64,000 bases of DNA from Paramacrobiotus metropolitanus (GCF_019649055.1 NW_026570221.1:2666001-2730000), one strand, 5' to 3'. Positions 43,001-57,373 are shown, counted from the first letter of the stretch. Notes: generated from the sequence alone by a model not told the origin. A program made the numbers and translations.

Positions 43001-46000
43001 CATGGGCAGTACACGTTCCTTAACGGTCTTGTTGACACGTTACAGGGAATTAAGATGATGTGTTTTGTATGGGGCTGACATTTTGCTGACCGGTAATGTT
43101 AGCAGTGCCTAGACGGAAATTAATTAAAGGGATTTGCGATGCAGCTGAGGAGGATTTCGCTGGGAGTGTGTGTGAGTGTCGCGTGAAGGACGCTTGACAG
43201 TCACTCGCCATGTAATGGATCTCCTCTTCACGCGGCCAGCAGCGCCCCGAGATGCGAAGGGATTGTCTCGATATGAAAGCGTATTCAGCACGAATGGGAC
43301 AATTTCTGTTATACGTTTAATACGTGTCTGTCATGCTTTTTATAATCCCCATCGATTTCCCGGCAATCTGCCACACCAATAAATGTTTTAATAAAAAAAG
43401 GAAAATAATATTTTTAGGAAAGCCCATTGCGTAACCGGAACTCAACACTTGAAAGTGATTGTATAGTATAAGGCAAAAAATAGGTGCGCAGCTTTTAACG
43501 CATATTGCTAATTTGGACGCTTATATCGAACCCAGTATTGGCGATTGATGCGCGTTCGTTTCGCTCTCCTGTTATGACTTTTACTTCCTCTAAATGAGCC
43601 GGTTTGTTCGTCATTTAAACCACAAATTTTCTGGGATCTTATAAGCTTCTCTTGAAGCGATAATAGGTATATTACAAAATGTATAAGAACACTGATTTCC
43701 GTTTAATATATATTAAGTAAAAAACTTTTTTTAATCCTGGAGTTTTTTCGGGTTGGGAAAACGATTACATCACAGGAAGTACGGTACAAGAAAATTTTCA
43801 TATCCCGCCAAGATTTTCCCGGGTGTTTATTTCTCCGCTCGCGCGGCTTTACGCCGCGATTAAATCCTGTGCGCTGTGCTTAATGGAGCATGTCGCGAAA
43901 ACTGTGCGCAATGCCGCGGTAATTAATAAGAACAGATGGCATCACTTGTTCGGCGAAGTTGATGTGTTGTTGAGCAGCGCCCCCGTTACACACGCGCGGC
44001 ATTACAGATGGAAGCCGGCTCGTAAAAACGACATTTTACAGGCTTCCCCGTGTGTCCGCTCCCGCACGCAACTGGGAGCCCTGATTAATCGGTGCGGGCA
44101 TCAAGTGCTGACCCTGAACTGTGACATCCGTGTAGCCGAGCGCATTGGCCGATCGCACGCTGGGGAATTTAACCAGCGCACATGGCATAAAACCGACACT
44201 TTAGCACACGCTGCCCCACATGTTGCACATAAATACCCGATGAATTCTTAACATTCCCGTCGTTTGTAACCGCGGTGCCAAGATTTCCTGGCCCCGGTTT
44301 GAAAAGTTGTAAGATATCTGTTTACATCTTCAAAAAGTTCTTACAAGCTAATTTTTTCCACAATACACAAATGTTTTTTTCGACAATTTTCCACAATTCC
44401 CACGATTACAAATGCGTGAGAATCAGCAAACGTTTTTTTAGAAATGTTGTAATATTACAGAAAATCTCGTCCTGACACCTGGCCCAAAATTCCCAGGATA
44501 TAAAAGCATGGGAACTTCCTCCGCCCATCATGTTTCATTTTGATACCAACATGTTTTTAGCATCAGAAACGTCTTGTCAAGAGAATTTTACCAAGAGCGC
44601 GTTCGTGCTCCATGCAAGATAACTGACAGAAATCCTAAATATTTCTGATCGCATTTTTACGCAAAAAAACCCTTTAAAACAATTTTAATGTTTATCTAAC
44701 CGTTTATATTGCGAAATACATTGAACTTCTATTTTTCAAACAATTTCCCAGGATTCAAAATCACGTTTTTCTTAATAAAGATTTAACTTTTATTGAATAT
44801 CAATATACTCGAAAGATATCGCTTAGCTTAAACTCAATTCCCAAGGTTATCAACCGTGGGAAACTTATTCCGCCATCCTATAACTGGGTCAGTTGTATTG
44901 CGCATGCGCAGCAGAATCTTTATGAATAATCGAAAATGAGTAGCGGCGATTAATTCTGTTTGTCTGGGTAATGGAGACGCGCGGGGCCTGGTGCAATTAG
45001 CCGCTGCACTGGCGTCAGTGAATGCGCACCTAATGACCTATGACGCGGCTCTTACGGGATGGAAATCAGCTGGGATGCCCAGCGCGCCGCGGCGCATGTA
45101 TCTGTATGTACTGTATATACACACACCATATCTCCGCGTCGCGATTGGGGTAATTGAGTTTTTCTAGCATTACGCCGGCCTATTCACTCTATTAATAGAC
45201 CCACACCGAAATCCCCGGGATTACCATGACCGCGCTCTATCTCCCGGTGCGGGTGTTTTAATTAAGTCACATCAAGCAGTAAATTAATCAGAAGACGGGT
45301 ATTGTGCACGGAGGCATGGGTGGCCTGCTTTTTTTCTTCCTTTGGAAAACGCTGTAAGCTGCACGAATTACCCAACCCTGGCTAATTAAAAGAGCGATTA
45401 CGGCCGGAAAGCCGGGGCTTTAATTCGTCTTAAATATGTTCGAGGAAACGGCGGCCGACGGCGTTGCAAGCAAAAACTAAACACACTGCAAAATCCTGAT
45501 GGATTCCTTGGTTGCGGAAACGGATTATCGAGCCGTAGTTAGAAATTGATTTATGTTTCATGCGGCGATGGATTCCTTTATTGAGAACGCAAAAATTCAT
45601 TTTTCATTTTGTGAAAGTGATCCCCACTCCACAAGCGCCCATCCAGTTGCTATATTCATATGTATCGATTATTATTGATTATTAGTAATCGAGTACTTCC
45701 GGTTTTTTACGGTATTTAAGTTGCTTCCTATGTACAAGCAAACCAACGGCTAATTCGAACAAAGATAAACAAAGCCGTCTGTTTCAATTGATTTTTATAA
45801 AAAAAACCAGAAGGGAAAGTATGTCTCTACAACAACTGCCCAAAATTGCTAAAATAAAAATCGATTCGCTTTAACAATACCGTAAAGTTATTTATAAAGT
45901 AAAAAATGCATTCCAGTAATCAGCAATGCATTGAAAATTCTTGAATTAATGGAAATTATGTTTTCACTTTTTATACTATTGCGACCTTGTCGCTTAAAAA

Positions 46001-47069
46001 ACATTAATATCTAAAAGATTTGCTAAAGCAAGGAATGCAAATGGCAACAAAATCACGCTAACTAGCCACTGCAATGCTTTGTTTTAACTACTTTGTAAAC
46101 AGCTGAAATTCTGTTAGGTCTACGTTAGATAATATGGTCGGTGAAAAACTTATTGACGGATAAATAAATTTCACGGTTTCTTAGAAAAAGTAATTATTCA
46201 AATAAAAAATTTAATTAATATTAGGCTTATTATTCACTTTGTAAATTTATCTAAGCGCCTTTTCCGAAAAGCGGCCTGAGGCTTTCTACTACAGTAAAAG
46301 AATATTCAATAGTCAGCTAAGTTAAGTAAATATGATTGACCAGAAAAACCCCTACCGTCAGCCATCGCAGTGCTTTGTTTTAATTAGACAGTCCAATGTC
46401 CGTTACATAAGATGGGTGGAAAATACTTATTGCTTAGATCTTAATTTTCACAGCTTTAGGGGTAATTCGGTAATGCGACAGGTGGATGCAACCCTTTTTC
46501 TGCGCAACGTAGGCGATTACAGGTGCGGAGACACCCATCTCTATAATTACCTGTGGCACACTGAACAGTCCCGCTAACATCCACGCCCCCACCACCATCT
46601 TATGGCTATTGCGCCGGCCGTATTTATCCACCTTCAGCCGGCTGATGGGCGCCACCACCGCCATACACCGGTCAATACTGATCACCACGATGATGAAGGT
46701 ACTGGCGTACAGGGAGAACATCTGCATAAACTTGGACAACCGGCACACGAAATCTCCGGCCAGCCATTCCACAGTGTAGTGCCAGATGGCCAGGGTCAAG
46801 ATGCAAAAGTTCACCACGAACAGATCGGCCATCACCAGGTTGAGGATCAGATGGCGGATGGTGGAGCTGATGGCCAGTTTGCGGCGCAGGAGGAGGATGA
46901 AGACGGTGATGTTGCCGATGAAGCCGAAAATGAAGAGGACAAAGAGCACCACGACCTGGATGGCCCAGCTGTACACGTTGAAGCCCAGCTCGCGGATGGA
47001 CTCTTCGTAGGTGGAGGGTTCGGAGGTGTTGAGAAGGAGCATGGCTGATAATTTTTGTGGTTCAGTCAT
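40085..47069 (-). CDS. Rhodopsin-like GPCR of the AKH/corazonin/GnRH receptor group
   Basis: Five exons on the minus strand close in frame to 501 residues: 47069-46551, 42962-42668, 41733-41572, 41504-41421, 40530-40085. Seven membrane helices can be placed: TM1 GFIGN (Asn53), TM2 NLVMADLF (Asp82), Cys109 and TM3 FMQMFSLYASTF ending in DRC (133-135, instead of the usual DRY), the extracellular loop FYQCVTFGSYTETWQE, TM5 FPFVIIITCY, TM6 VLTFVICWGPYYV, and TM7 MSNSVINPLIYG (361-365 NPLIY). TM3 plus extracellular loop 2 match the neuropeptide receptors for AKH, corazonin and GnRH-like peptides; I cannot separate these. An NTS glycosylation site is near the N-terminus. The third loop is long and rich in His/Gln. 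The tail of about 130 residues is rich in Arg, Ala and Pro, coded by very GC-rich DNA. ATG at 47067-47069 is used; a second ATG is at 47042. Intron 1 (42963-46550) shows no gene or clear repeat. Confidence 0.93.
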
Positions 47070-49827
47070 TCATTTGATCAATATTTTCCTTCAGCATAAC
47101 AACCGGCATAATTAGGCAACCAATTAATGATTACCAGTCATCGCAATGCTATGTTTTAATTAGACAGTCGGAATCCCGAGACTTCCGTACCACTTCTGCC
47201 GGGTAAAACAAGGGTCAAATAAATATTTTCTATTTATAAAATTTCCGGTTTTACCGACTGGCAATAATTTTTATTTTTAAAATTCAAGCGCTTGCGAAAA
47301 CCGTTACATGTAAGAAAATACGGTTAGTTAACAAAGTTTATAAACAACTTTGAAGATTCAAAGGATCTCGTGATGCTGCGAGTGTGGTTTGGCCGGCAAC
47401 TGTCACATCGGATGTACGCTAATCCCGCTCTTTTATGCATGCTTAGTATCAGCGCTGTCTCTGGCTTCCATCTGTCGACACTCCACCGTGCAGTACGTGT
47501 GTGACGTATCAGGGCGCCTGTACGAGTGTGCGTGTGCCGATTGCCCCTGAAGACAGTGTATCGGTATGCGGTTTATTGGCTGGGATGGTGCGGTGCCGGG
47601 TTGCGGTTGCGCGTGTGGTTCTTTTTATAATCCTCCAGGCACAGATGCCGGGCTTCCCATCCGCTCAACGCACCCATCCGATTACATTTATACGCCGTTC
47701 AACATGCAATAATCATACATTTTAATTAACTGCCCACAGAATGCCAGATATTCACGCGATGTCTCTAAGAGACTACGGTGGATTTCCGGGTTGTCATTTG
47801 TTTCTTTGTAGGTCATGACTTGTGGCTAATTCATTTACTAAGAAACCTGAGAAATCTAAGAAACGCACAGTCGCGGAAGTTGTTCCAAATACGGAATATG
47901 TAAATGAATAAATAAAAATGCAGCATTTCTCATTTATTATATACAATATAAATACAGTATCTGCAAACTAAACCACTGAATAATACTATAATAAATGTTA
48001 CTGTATATGTAAAAATTAGTTAGTATTTACTAAAAGTTTAAACATAATTTTTGAAATTGAAAAAATAATAAGAAAAAATTTAAATAAAATTGTTTGTATA
48101 ATTATTAGTTTATGTTAGGAGAACTTTTTTTCTGAAAAAATAATTCGAAAGGATAACTTTGTTGGAGAAATTGTAAACCAGAAAATCATGAACACTAATT
48201 TATAATTATTATCCAGAACGGCGTTTCTCGGCCAGTTTTATCCCCTTATTAACATATTCACAACAACCCGCAGAAAAAATCGATTTCCATCAAATTGGCG
48301 CAGCCTGCTAAGAAGCGGGAAATGTGATCGGCGAAGACACGCGCCTTTCCCTTACACGATACTTATACGATTTCATATTTCCCCCATATAATTTCCCGAA
48401 ATATGGCCAGCATACAGCGGGAAAATATGGGGATTGGTTTACCACAGGCGATGAATTACAGTGAAACGCGCGCAATTACCAGTATATACGCGGCCGGGGC
48501 CAATGTCTGGCATAAAGAAGATGCACCCGCTGCGATATAATGTTCCCGGGATGACGCGCACTCCTCCGGAAAGATCAATTTACACTGTGTCACAATGCCA
48601 GCCTGGAACAGCGCACCGGAAATGTTGCGGTGTTGGGATAATTTTCCCATATTTTAATTCTTTAATAAATAGTTTACATATAAATTAAATTCCGGTTAAG
48701 GAAAAAGCTATCGATCGCAGCGAATGAGCTGGCTAATTCGTTGAAAAGCCATCACCCGTCAACAAATGAATTTTTTTCTTTAAAGGGTAAAACGCGCGTA
48801 CTGTACTGGGAATTTTGCCAGGATGAAATATAACTGGGAAATATTATTGTACGCTTAGATACTAAGACCGGCGGATTGGCGTTTTTTACTAGTTTTTTTT
48901 CCAGTAGCTTATCAGCGGCAAACAGGGCAGTACCCGAGTAAATAAGCGTTTTGTGCAAACATCGTTAGTGTGGCGACACAAACGCGACGCTGCCATTCAC
49001 AATAATTTTCTCTGTGTACACTGACCGGCAACAATTGCCGGCGTCTGAATAGGCGCTGCGCCAGATGTTTGACTGGTATTGTGCCGGCGCACAATGAACG
49101 CTGACGGCCGGCGTTAGCCCGCAACAAATGCCGGCTCCCAGAATCGAACCGGGATATGAGCACATGAAGATGAATCAGAGGAATTCCTGATAGAAAATGG
49201 GATTTCAAGTACATCTTCAACGGGGTTCAACCATTAAGTAATCACAATTAGGCACCGCGTTAATCCACCACGGTTTTTAAACGGTAGCTCATGGTTACGT
49301 CCAGTAACATCTGATAACGCACGGTTAACACATGGTAACGCTCGGTTACTCATGGTAACGCGCTGTAACACATGGTAACCCATGGTAACAGTAACATTTT
49401 ATAAATGAAACGCCACTTTGAGACGCATTGTACTAAAAGCAAGCTGCGTATCACGTGATGAAAAGTGTAAGCGATACAGAAAACACCGCACGACTAATGT
49501 CGCGCTTAATCGGTGACCTGTTACAGGTTAACGGTGCCATTTCGATGACAATGATGCGCGTATACATTGCTCTGTAATTAGCGGAAAAATCTTAAGCGTT
49601 CCAACCAATAGAAACTAACAACACCGGCATTTCCAGTCTGCAGCAGCGTCAAAAGGAATTTCCGTGGATTGGCACGCGTTAGTATTGATTTCTCCAGAAA
49701 TGCGTTGCTTAATAAAGCAATCATCGCGTATTCCACTAATTGCTGAATGAACGGCGTTCCCTAGCTGCGATTATGCATTGGCCTTTAATCCCGATTTTCC
49801 GTAGATTGTGGTGGCGTTGCTGCGAAG
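47070..49827. other. Intergenic between divergent GPCR and guanylyl cyclase genes
   Basis: The two genes are transcribed away from each other, so both promoters should lie here. I could not place either. A CATGGTAAC-type short repeat is found at about 49288-49395. A trace of the AAGAAACCTGAGAAATCTAAG repeat lies near 47840-47865. Several short frames are open but none is credible. Confidence 0.45.
49288..49395 (+). repeat. Short tandem CATGGTAAC / CGGTTAAC repeat
   Basis: The words CATGGTAAC, ACGGTTAAC and CTCGGTTACT follow one another about eight times with variable spacers. No function is evident. It lies about 430 bases before the guanylyl cyclase start. Confidence 0.6.
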
Positions 49828-52800
49828 ATGCTCTTCTATTTCCGGCGAAATTCCTTCTCGCTTACGTTTTTATGTATTTGTTTCATAATTCTTGGGACAG
49901 AGGGCATGAGACAGCCGGCAGCCAATAATACAAAATTACCGTCGAAATTAACGGTGTGCTTCGTCTGGGAGGATGATTCCTACTATTCATCATCGCAGCG
50001 TTTAATGGCCACGGTGGATTTGGCTGTGCAGCACGCCAACCATTTAATTCTGGATAAATCTTTATCCATGGATTTTGTATACCAGAGTTCCGGGAAATCC
50101 TGCAATCGCCGGCAGTTTGTTCTGATAGAGCGGATATTTAAATTGCTGACGGAGAGGACGACATGTCACGTGTTTATCGGCGCCGGTAAAAAAAAACATG
50201 CAGTCTAAGAAAATACTTACATTTTCAGTTTCAGCCGTATACACTATTATTGCTTAAAGCGCAACCATCTGTTTTCATATAAAACCATACGCATATACCT
50301 GTTTGTAGCGCAAATAAGGTTTTCTGAATAAAAAGCAGAAAAAACGGTTTCTGTTGCAACTTGCACGATCACTGATCTATTCGTTGAGCGGTGTGACCGA
50401 AAAAGAATTTTGTCCGAAATTGCATGTAATTCTCTGCACAATGTTGGGCTGACTGACAGAGTAGATAACAGGAATTCGTAGGTTTTCTTAGATTCTCTCA
50501 GTTTGCTTAGTCGTCTTATCTATACGTGCCTAGATTTTCTGAGTGTTATTAAGTTTCTTAGATTCCTTAGTCTTGTTACGTTTTCATGGTGAAATAAGTT
50601 TCCTTAGGTTCCTCAGTTTTCTTATATTTCTTACCCGAGTAAGTTTCCTTAAGTTTCGCGGTTTTCCATAGCCGTCCGCCTCGTGAATCGTGACGGTCGA
50701 CGTTGTATGGTCGATCTTGGGATGGTCGATGCAGTGCTAGTCGAGACAGCATCGGTGAATCCATAAAATTTTCAAATGCGGACCGACTGGCCGATTTTCG
50801 CTTTTTCCTAGTCCCATTTTATGTGTGCAATACTGTTTAACCTGTTTTCAGGTTGTCCGTTCTCCGTGGCGGTACTCTACGGTTTCGCTGACTACCTGAA
50901 CGTCCCGCTACTCGGAATCCCGGCGGCGGGTTTCTGGTCCGTCCAGATGGACGCCGTCATCGACGACTTCGGGCTCCTGGTGCTGGCGGCCTACGGCCTC
51001 AGCGACCTGACGGCATTCCTAGCCGGGTTCCTCGAGCAGCAGGGCTACCAGCACGCCAGCATCTTCCGTGACGACTCGTATCCGTACTTTGTCACCATGA
51101 CCGAGGTCTTCCTGAAATTTATCCGCACCCGTAATCCGGTTTTGTATCGGAATGTGTATACCCTGGCAGTCAGCAGTAAGACAGCGACCGGGAGCCAGCT
51201 GCGGGATCTGCTCTGGTCGGCCAATAACCGATCCCGCGGTAGGATTACTACTACATAGCAAACGCTCAATCGGTAAACGGAAAAAATAGCGAAGCTGTGT
51301 GTTCGTTGCAGTTATGATCATCTTTGGCCATGCTGATTGCGTTCGAAAGCTGTTAGTACGTACCTATATAAAAAAAATTTTCAGTTTTGAATACTTTGAT
51401 GTTTTTCGCATGAGAAACGCTTTTGCTGTACACTTTTGTCTAAGAAACGGACAGGTTTCGGCGTTCGGTTTCGTTTTTGTGCGAACGAATGCGCAGAAAT
51501 TTGTATGGCGAATGTTTCTTGTGCAAGGTTTCTAATACGAAAAGTCGAAAACCATCAAAGGACCAGCAACTACTTCAAATATTTACGGTATTTTGCAGGT
51601 CGCCGCCCACGCAATGAATATGACTAAGGGCAAGCATGTACGACCGTTTTCGAACTTAAAACAAAATAACCCACCGTGAATTCATGGCACTGATTACGAG
51701 TAGATGTATTTGGCCGTCGAGCTATATGCTCTGGATTTCTGGGGTACCATCAGTGCGACAACCGGAGACCAGTGGGATCCGGTAAGAATGACACCAGCTC
51801 GCTGACGTAATCGACGAAATACCCAAGAAGAACCGGTCGGCCCTGATATGGTTGACATTTGCAGGTGGCGACCCAAGCATACCAGAGTCTCCTCGTGGCA
51901 AGCGTCTTCGAAACCGCGGTCCCGTTCTACCAAGAACAGTTCGACCGGGATATGAAGTTTCTAGCGCAGAGCAAGTATAATTTTACCTTTGCGCCCACCG
52001 AAAAGGTCCGCTGTTGTGCCAGCAAACGGCTTTCCGATTAAAATACCGTTGGTCGAATTTACTTTCACTGTTATGGTATCTAGGCGGATATCATCCTCAC
52101 CGCGTTCTACGAAGCCATCATCATGTACGCGGACATCGTCGACCGTCTATGGCGATGGAATCAGAATTACACCGACGGTGTTTTGATCAACAGTCAGATC
52201 GTTAATGCCTCGTTCCGCCGTCCGCTGCAGAAAGACGATATCGTGTTCCGTATTGGACCGGATCGACAACGCAATCGTGATTACTGTATGAAATTTTACA
52301 ATTCGGAAACCGATCAGTTCCAGGTGATTTCAAAATTCCAGAAGGTGTTACTAGCTTCTGTCACGTATACGACGTTTCCCCTGAACTGCTGATAGAGCAA
52401 CAGATTTTACTAATATCGCAGATTACCAGTAAATACTAATACACTGTAGTACAAATATAGTTGGTAGGTCAGCTTCATTTAGTTTTAAAGCGCCGTCTTC
52501 CTTGTTTACGGTATTTCCCGCAAAATTACGAGACTATCGTATCATTACCTGACTTCTGGTGCAGGAAAATGCATTTGAATAATTTGAACCATTTTATTTT
52601 TCGTCATTTTTCTCAGCAACCAGAAGTTCGCACGGAAACGGTTTTTACGCCAATGTACTCTGTATATAACTCATTTGGCTACACAATGCGTTAAAAAAGC
52701 CAAAATCGTGTTTTGTAAGTACACGAATAACGAAAGTTTCAGTGCACGTATACGAGTTCTTTACCACAATTAGGACCACTTAACTTAAAATTAATATTCT

Positions 52801-55800
52801 AGAAATGACCTTTTCTCATAATGGTAAACAGCTGAATATTTTTGTCAAAAATATGTACCGAATCGAATTTTTTTTCTAGATATTTCTCACCCATCAACCG
52901 CAACTTAACCAAACATTCCAGTACATCCACGAATTGCCCTGGCCGAGCGCCGACGGCCACCTCCCGCCCGACGAACCGTGGTGCGGATTCCGTGGCGACA
53001 AGTGTCGTGGCTTATCCCCGCCTGCTTTAGCGGGTGTGGCTGTCGGTGTGATATTCGTTGTGACGATCGTCGTAGCGGGAAGTGTCGTCTACTACGTTGA
53101 AGTCTGGTAAGAGTTACCAGTTTTTCGCTGCAAAACGATACGAAGAGAGCTGTAGTGGTGTTAACGGATCTCGTTCTCAGGAAACAGCGAACGAAATACG
53201 ATCCCAACTGGTGGAAGATCTCGGTGGAAGACCTGCAAGTGACCAACACCCGCACCGACAGCGGATCCAAACGCACCATGGTCAGTTACTGAATGAAGCG
53301 TTTTAGCTAATTTAACGCTTTTTGCCTCGTTTTCTCGTCAAGGTTAGCAAAAGCACCGGGCACCAAAGCGGAGCGTCTTCCAACGGCGTGGAACTCTTCG
53401 GGAAATATGGCGGGGAAAAAGTCGGGCTGGTTGATGTGTCGGCACGACAGCAGACGGCGACCCAACAACTGATCGACGACCTCAACACGGTAATGACGCT
53501 CTTACTCTGCACTCGTTCTTCGGACATTCGGTTTTCAGAAGTGCTTTTCCATTGTTGGTTTAGGTTCGCTCAATCAAACACACCAATTTACAACGGATCA
53601 TCGGCGTCGCGTTGGATGTCAAGAATATGTGTATTTATGTTGTGGGCGAACTGTGCGCCAAGGGATGTTTAACGGATATTCTGGAGAACGAGATCATCCA
53701 GCTGGATTGGTTCTTTAAGAACTCATTAATCCGCGATATCGTGCACGTAAGTTCTCGGTATTCGATGATGATTATTTCTTCACAACAATTTTTAATAGCG
53801 GATTTTTGACAAGCTGGTACTTAATAATATAGGTATAGGTTATCAGTCATTATACAATTGTACAATTGAACCAGTCGAGCAACAAGTCCGGTATTTGGAT
53901 AGTTTGGCCGCCAAAAAGTGCTGCTTTTATTTTTCTCAGGGAATGGCGCATTTACACTCGACACCGGTGGTTTCTCATGGTTCTTTAACATCCAATTCCT
54001 GCTTAATCGACGCGCGGTTTACACTGAAAATCGGCGATTACGGCCTCACTGTCTTCCGCGACCCCGCTGACCTTTCACCACCGAAACCGGCGGACGACAA
54101 ACGAGAGTGGGGTAGCTTGTTGTGGAGAGCGCCAGAGCTGCTGCGGCAGACGATGCCGGTAAAAGGCACGCAGGTACGAAGTACCCTCAACGCGCTATCA
54201 ATTCCAGTGTAAAAGGAGTTTTATGGTGGCGATAGAAAGGCGACGTGTACAGCTTCGCCATTCTACTGCAGCAGATTATTCTACGCAGTTCTCCGTTCGA
54301 GCTACCCGATGATCCGCTGGAGTTATCCGATAAAGAAATTGTCCTCGAGGTTAGCGCCGTCATTTGTTCTATTTTCGTGTGAAATTTGTTTTCGGATGGA
54401 ATTCTTAGCCAATTAATCAGATTTATACAGTTTCAAATTTATTTACTGCACTATCAATCAATCGAATAACTATCCTAGATCATGCATCGGACTTTTGTTC
54501 AAAAATTTGTAGTCCCTTTGCAACGTCCTTAGAACACTATAGAAATATTTTTTGTCATTTTTTTGTAATTAATCGACTGCTTGTTTCATGCATCAGATCT
54601 CTATTTTTGAAATAAATTACCGTTGCTTTCTCCACGAAAAACAATTTTATATACAGCAATATTTTTATGGCGTCTATCCGTTTTTTTAGGAAAAAATGGT
54701 AGATCCCGGATGGTATTTTCTATTTGTTATTTTTTGTTTTCTTGAGCAGGTTATAGCGGCCAACATTCCCCCGGTTCGTCCGCGTGTACCGCGCTCGGCC
54801 TGCTCCAGTGACCTTTACGAGCTAATGGAGGCGGCATGGCAGGAGTCGCCAGTCGACCGGCCGACCTTTGCCAAGATTAAAGACCGGCTGGCTAAATTCA
54901 TGGGACGTGTCGGCGAACATCTGGTGGATCTGTTGCTGCAGCGGATGGAACAGTACGCTGTCGATCTGGAAGCGAAAATCGTCGAACAAACCCGGCATTT
55001 CCTGGAGGAGAAGGCACGCTCCGAGCAACTGCTCAGCCAACTCTTGCCAAAGTCAGTCAAACATCACAACTATATATCTACATTTATCCTGCAAGGACCT
55101 ATAAAAAACGAACAGAGTATATCAGAACTAATATGAAAAAGTACAAAACACAACTGAAAATATATTTACGGTATCTGTACATATCGTCCGTAAAATATAA
55201 AATAAATGGATAAAAACGAACTTATAAGAGACAATATTGGAGTTTCAGTGAACCATCAATGTTACACGGCAAATACAGAGTATTGTAGTCTTATTTCTTA
55301 ATTTTCAAATGATAGAAAAGTTAAAACTATGGAATAATAGAAAGAAATAAGCAAATAAGTGAAATAAGCACTAAATTTTGTATATCAAGAAGTTTAAAAA
55401 TTGAGAAAAATAAAAAAAAGTGTTCAGTTATTAAAAAATATGTACAACTAGCACTGATTCAGAGCTTTATTATTTTTTCATAGCAAACTTCCGACCACAT
55501 AACAGATTAACTCCGCGGTACTCGTATATGCGCCCGGACAATTCCGGGAAGCATGAAAGCGACCTTAACTTAAAATGATACATTAATAAAAATAAACTGA
55601 CAACCATCGTTAAAAAGAATAGAAACCATAGGCATCGATTGCGTATCCAATTGAACGGCAGGGTTTCCTGTGGCTCCAAATTAAAAATCGCAAAAAGAAA
55701 AACAATTAAAAATTAAGATTGAGGGTAAAAATTGAAAATTAATTAAGCAAATACGTAAATAAAAATGACTGAAAAATGTAATGCCAAAAAAAAAACGGAA

Positions 55801-57373
55801 AAACTCAAAATAATTAACATTAAGCAATATTGTGTAGATCGGTGGCGTCCGCGCTGACGAAAGGTCTGGCCATCCCGCCGGAATCCTTCGACAGCGCCAC
55901 GGTCTTCTTCAGCGACGTGGTGGGCTTCACGCGCATCGCCAGCCAGCTGCGGCCCATCAGCGTGGTGGACCTGCTCAACGGCCTGTACACCCTGTGCGAC
56001 CGCACCCTCGAGCAGTACGACGTGTACAAGGTGGAGACCACCGGCGACAACTACATGGTACAACCGGCATCCGTGACCTTTCTGTTTAACGAGCGACGAT
56101 TGGATATATAATATAGGTGGCATCCGGGCTACCCATCCGCAACGGGACCAAACACGTCGTGGAGATTGCCGTGATGGCGCTGCGGTTACTCAAGGAAATT
56201 AGCCATTTCGAGATTCCCGAACGGAGTAATGAGCGTCTGCAGCTGCGCACCGGAATTAATTCCGGTACAACAAATTAATAATGTTTTTAAAAATATTTGT
56301 TGTGCAAGGCTTCTAAATGTTGCTTTATGATACAGGATCGGTTGTTGCCGGTATCGTTGGAAGTAAAATGCCACGATATTGCTTGTACGTTGAAATTATA
56401 ATAAGGATAAATGCAATCATTATTATACAGATAATTATCGATCATATAAGATTATTGATAGAATAAATTACTTAGGAATTTAGAACAACAATAAAAAATA
56501 AAAATATAAATAATTAATGCACGTAATTATAAGACTTATATAAAACAAAACTAATGTAAATAATTAATCTACGTTAACGTAATTATAAGACTAATGTAAA
56601 CAATTAATGTACGTAATTTTGTGCTTGTAATGCACACTGATCCAAATGGCACAAGTATGTACTATGTACGTTACTGATGTTTTCACAGATTCGGTGACAC
56701 CGTGAATGTAGCATCCCGCATGGAATCAACGGGAGAGCGTAAGTGTCTTCCGGTCTACATAATGATATAATATGGAGAAACCCCATAATACAATCGGGCC
56801 TTGTGTAAACAAACTGAAAAGGGCGACGCCCGCTATACTGATTGCCGTTCTCGTGATATCATAGCTATGAAAATTCAAGCTACCGCTACAACACGCGATC
56901 TCCTGGATAGCCTGGGTGGATTTCTTCTGTTAGAACGCGGCCCGATATTCGTCAAGGTACCTACGTAGAACCGTTTGCATAGATATAAGTATTAAAAATG
57001 TATTAAACGTTATTATAAAAATCTAAATAAGCAGTGTAGTTTATTTGATTAATATTCTTTTTATATAAATCTCATTGTACAGCAATCTACTCGCAATATG
57101 TACAACGTCTGTATAGGCTTATTTATTGTACATCAACACCACGACGACGACGGCACAACGACTTTGTATATACGCTTGTAATAGTAGTTTGAATTTGTAC
57201 ATAAGCTACCGTAAAATACATATGTATCACCATTAGCATATTAATTCTGAATTATTAAAATATACTGTGATCCCGTATTTTTTTAAACACGTAATAATTT
57301 TTTCAGTTGGCTGATATTGCAGGGAAAAGGGAAGATGATAACGTACTGGCTAATTGGAGAAGCGGATTCCTGA
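49828..57373 (+). CDS. Receptor guanylyl cyclase (natriuretic-peptide-receptor type)
   Basis: It makes cGMP from GTP in response to an extracellular ligand. Twenty exons close in frame to 1067 residues: 49828-50185, 50852-51238, 51312-51355, 51599-51637, 51704-51781, 51865-52005, 52084-52323, 52880-53106, 53181-53280, 53343-53489, 53564-53746, 53940-54173, 54236-54349, 54750-55051, 55838-56057, 56117-56264, 56336-56384, 56689-56738, 56865-56956, 57323-57373. In order: signal peptide, ligand-binding domain with many N-glycosylation sites, WCGFRGDKC before one membrane helix (about 478-501), kinase-homology domain (HGSLTSNSC replaces the catalytic HRD loop and DYG replaces DFG, as is normal for the family), coiled-coil dimerisation linker, and catalytic domain (about 868-1055). 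The catalytic domain keeps the metal aspartates (FFSDVVGFT, TTGDNYM) and the guanine-selecting Glu (KVET) and Cys (PRYC). It ends at GKMITYWLIGEADS. Exons 3 and 4 are tiny (44 and 39 bases). An alternative ATG lies at 49906. The ligand is unknown. Confidence 0.97.
50466..50660 (+). repeat. TTCTTAGATTCC-type low-complexity repeat in cyclase intron 1
   Basis: Variants of TTTCTTAGATT and TTTCCTTAGGTT recur through this part of the intron. They belong to the same word family (CCTAAGAAA on the other strand) found in the elements at 6808-8286 and 33726-34178, here without an inverted partner. Confidence 0.45.

Noticed and set aside
43823-44251. 142-codon plus-strand frame in GPCR intron 1
   Set aside because: No recognisable motif, no start context and no splice sites that would make a gene.
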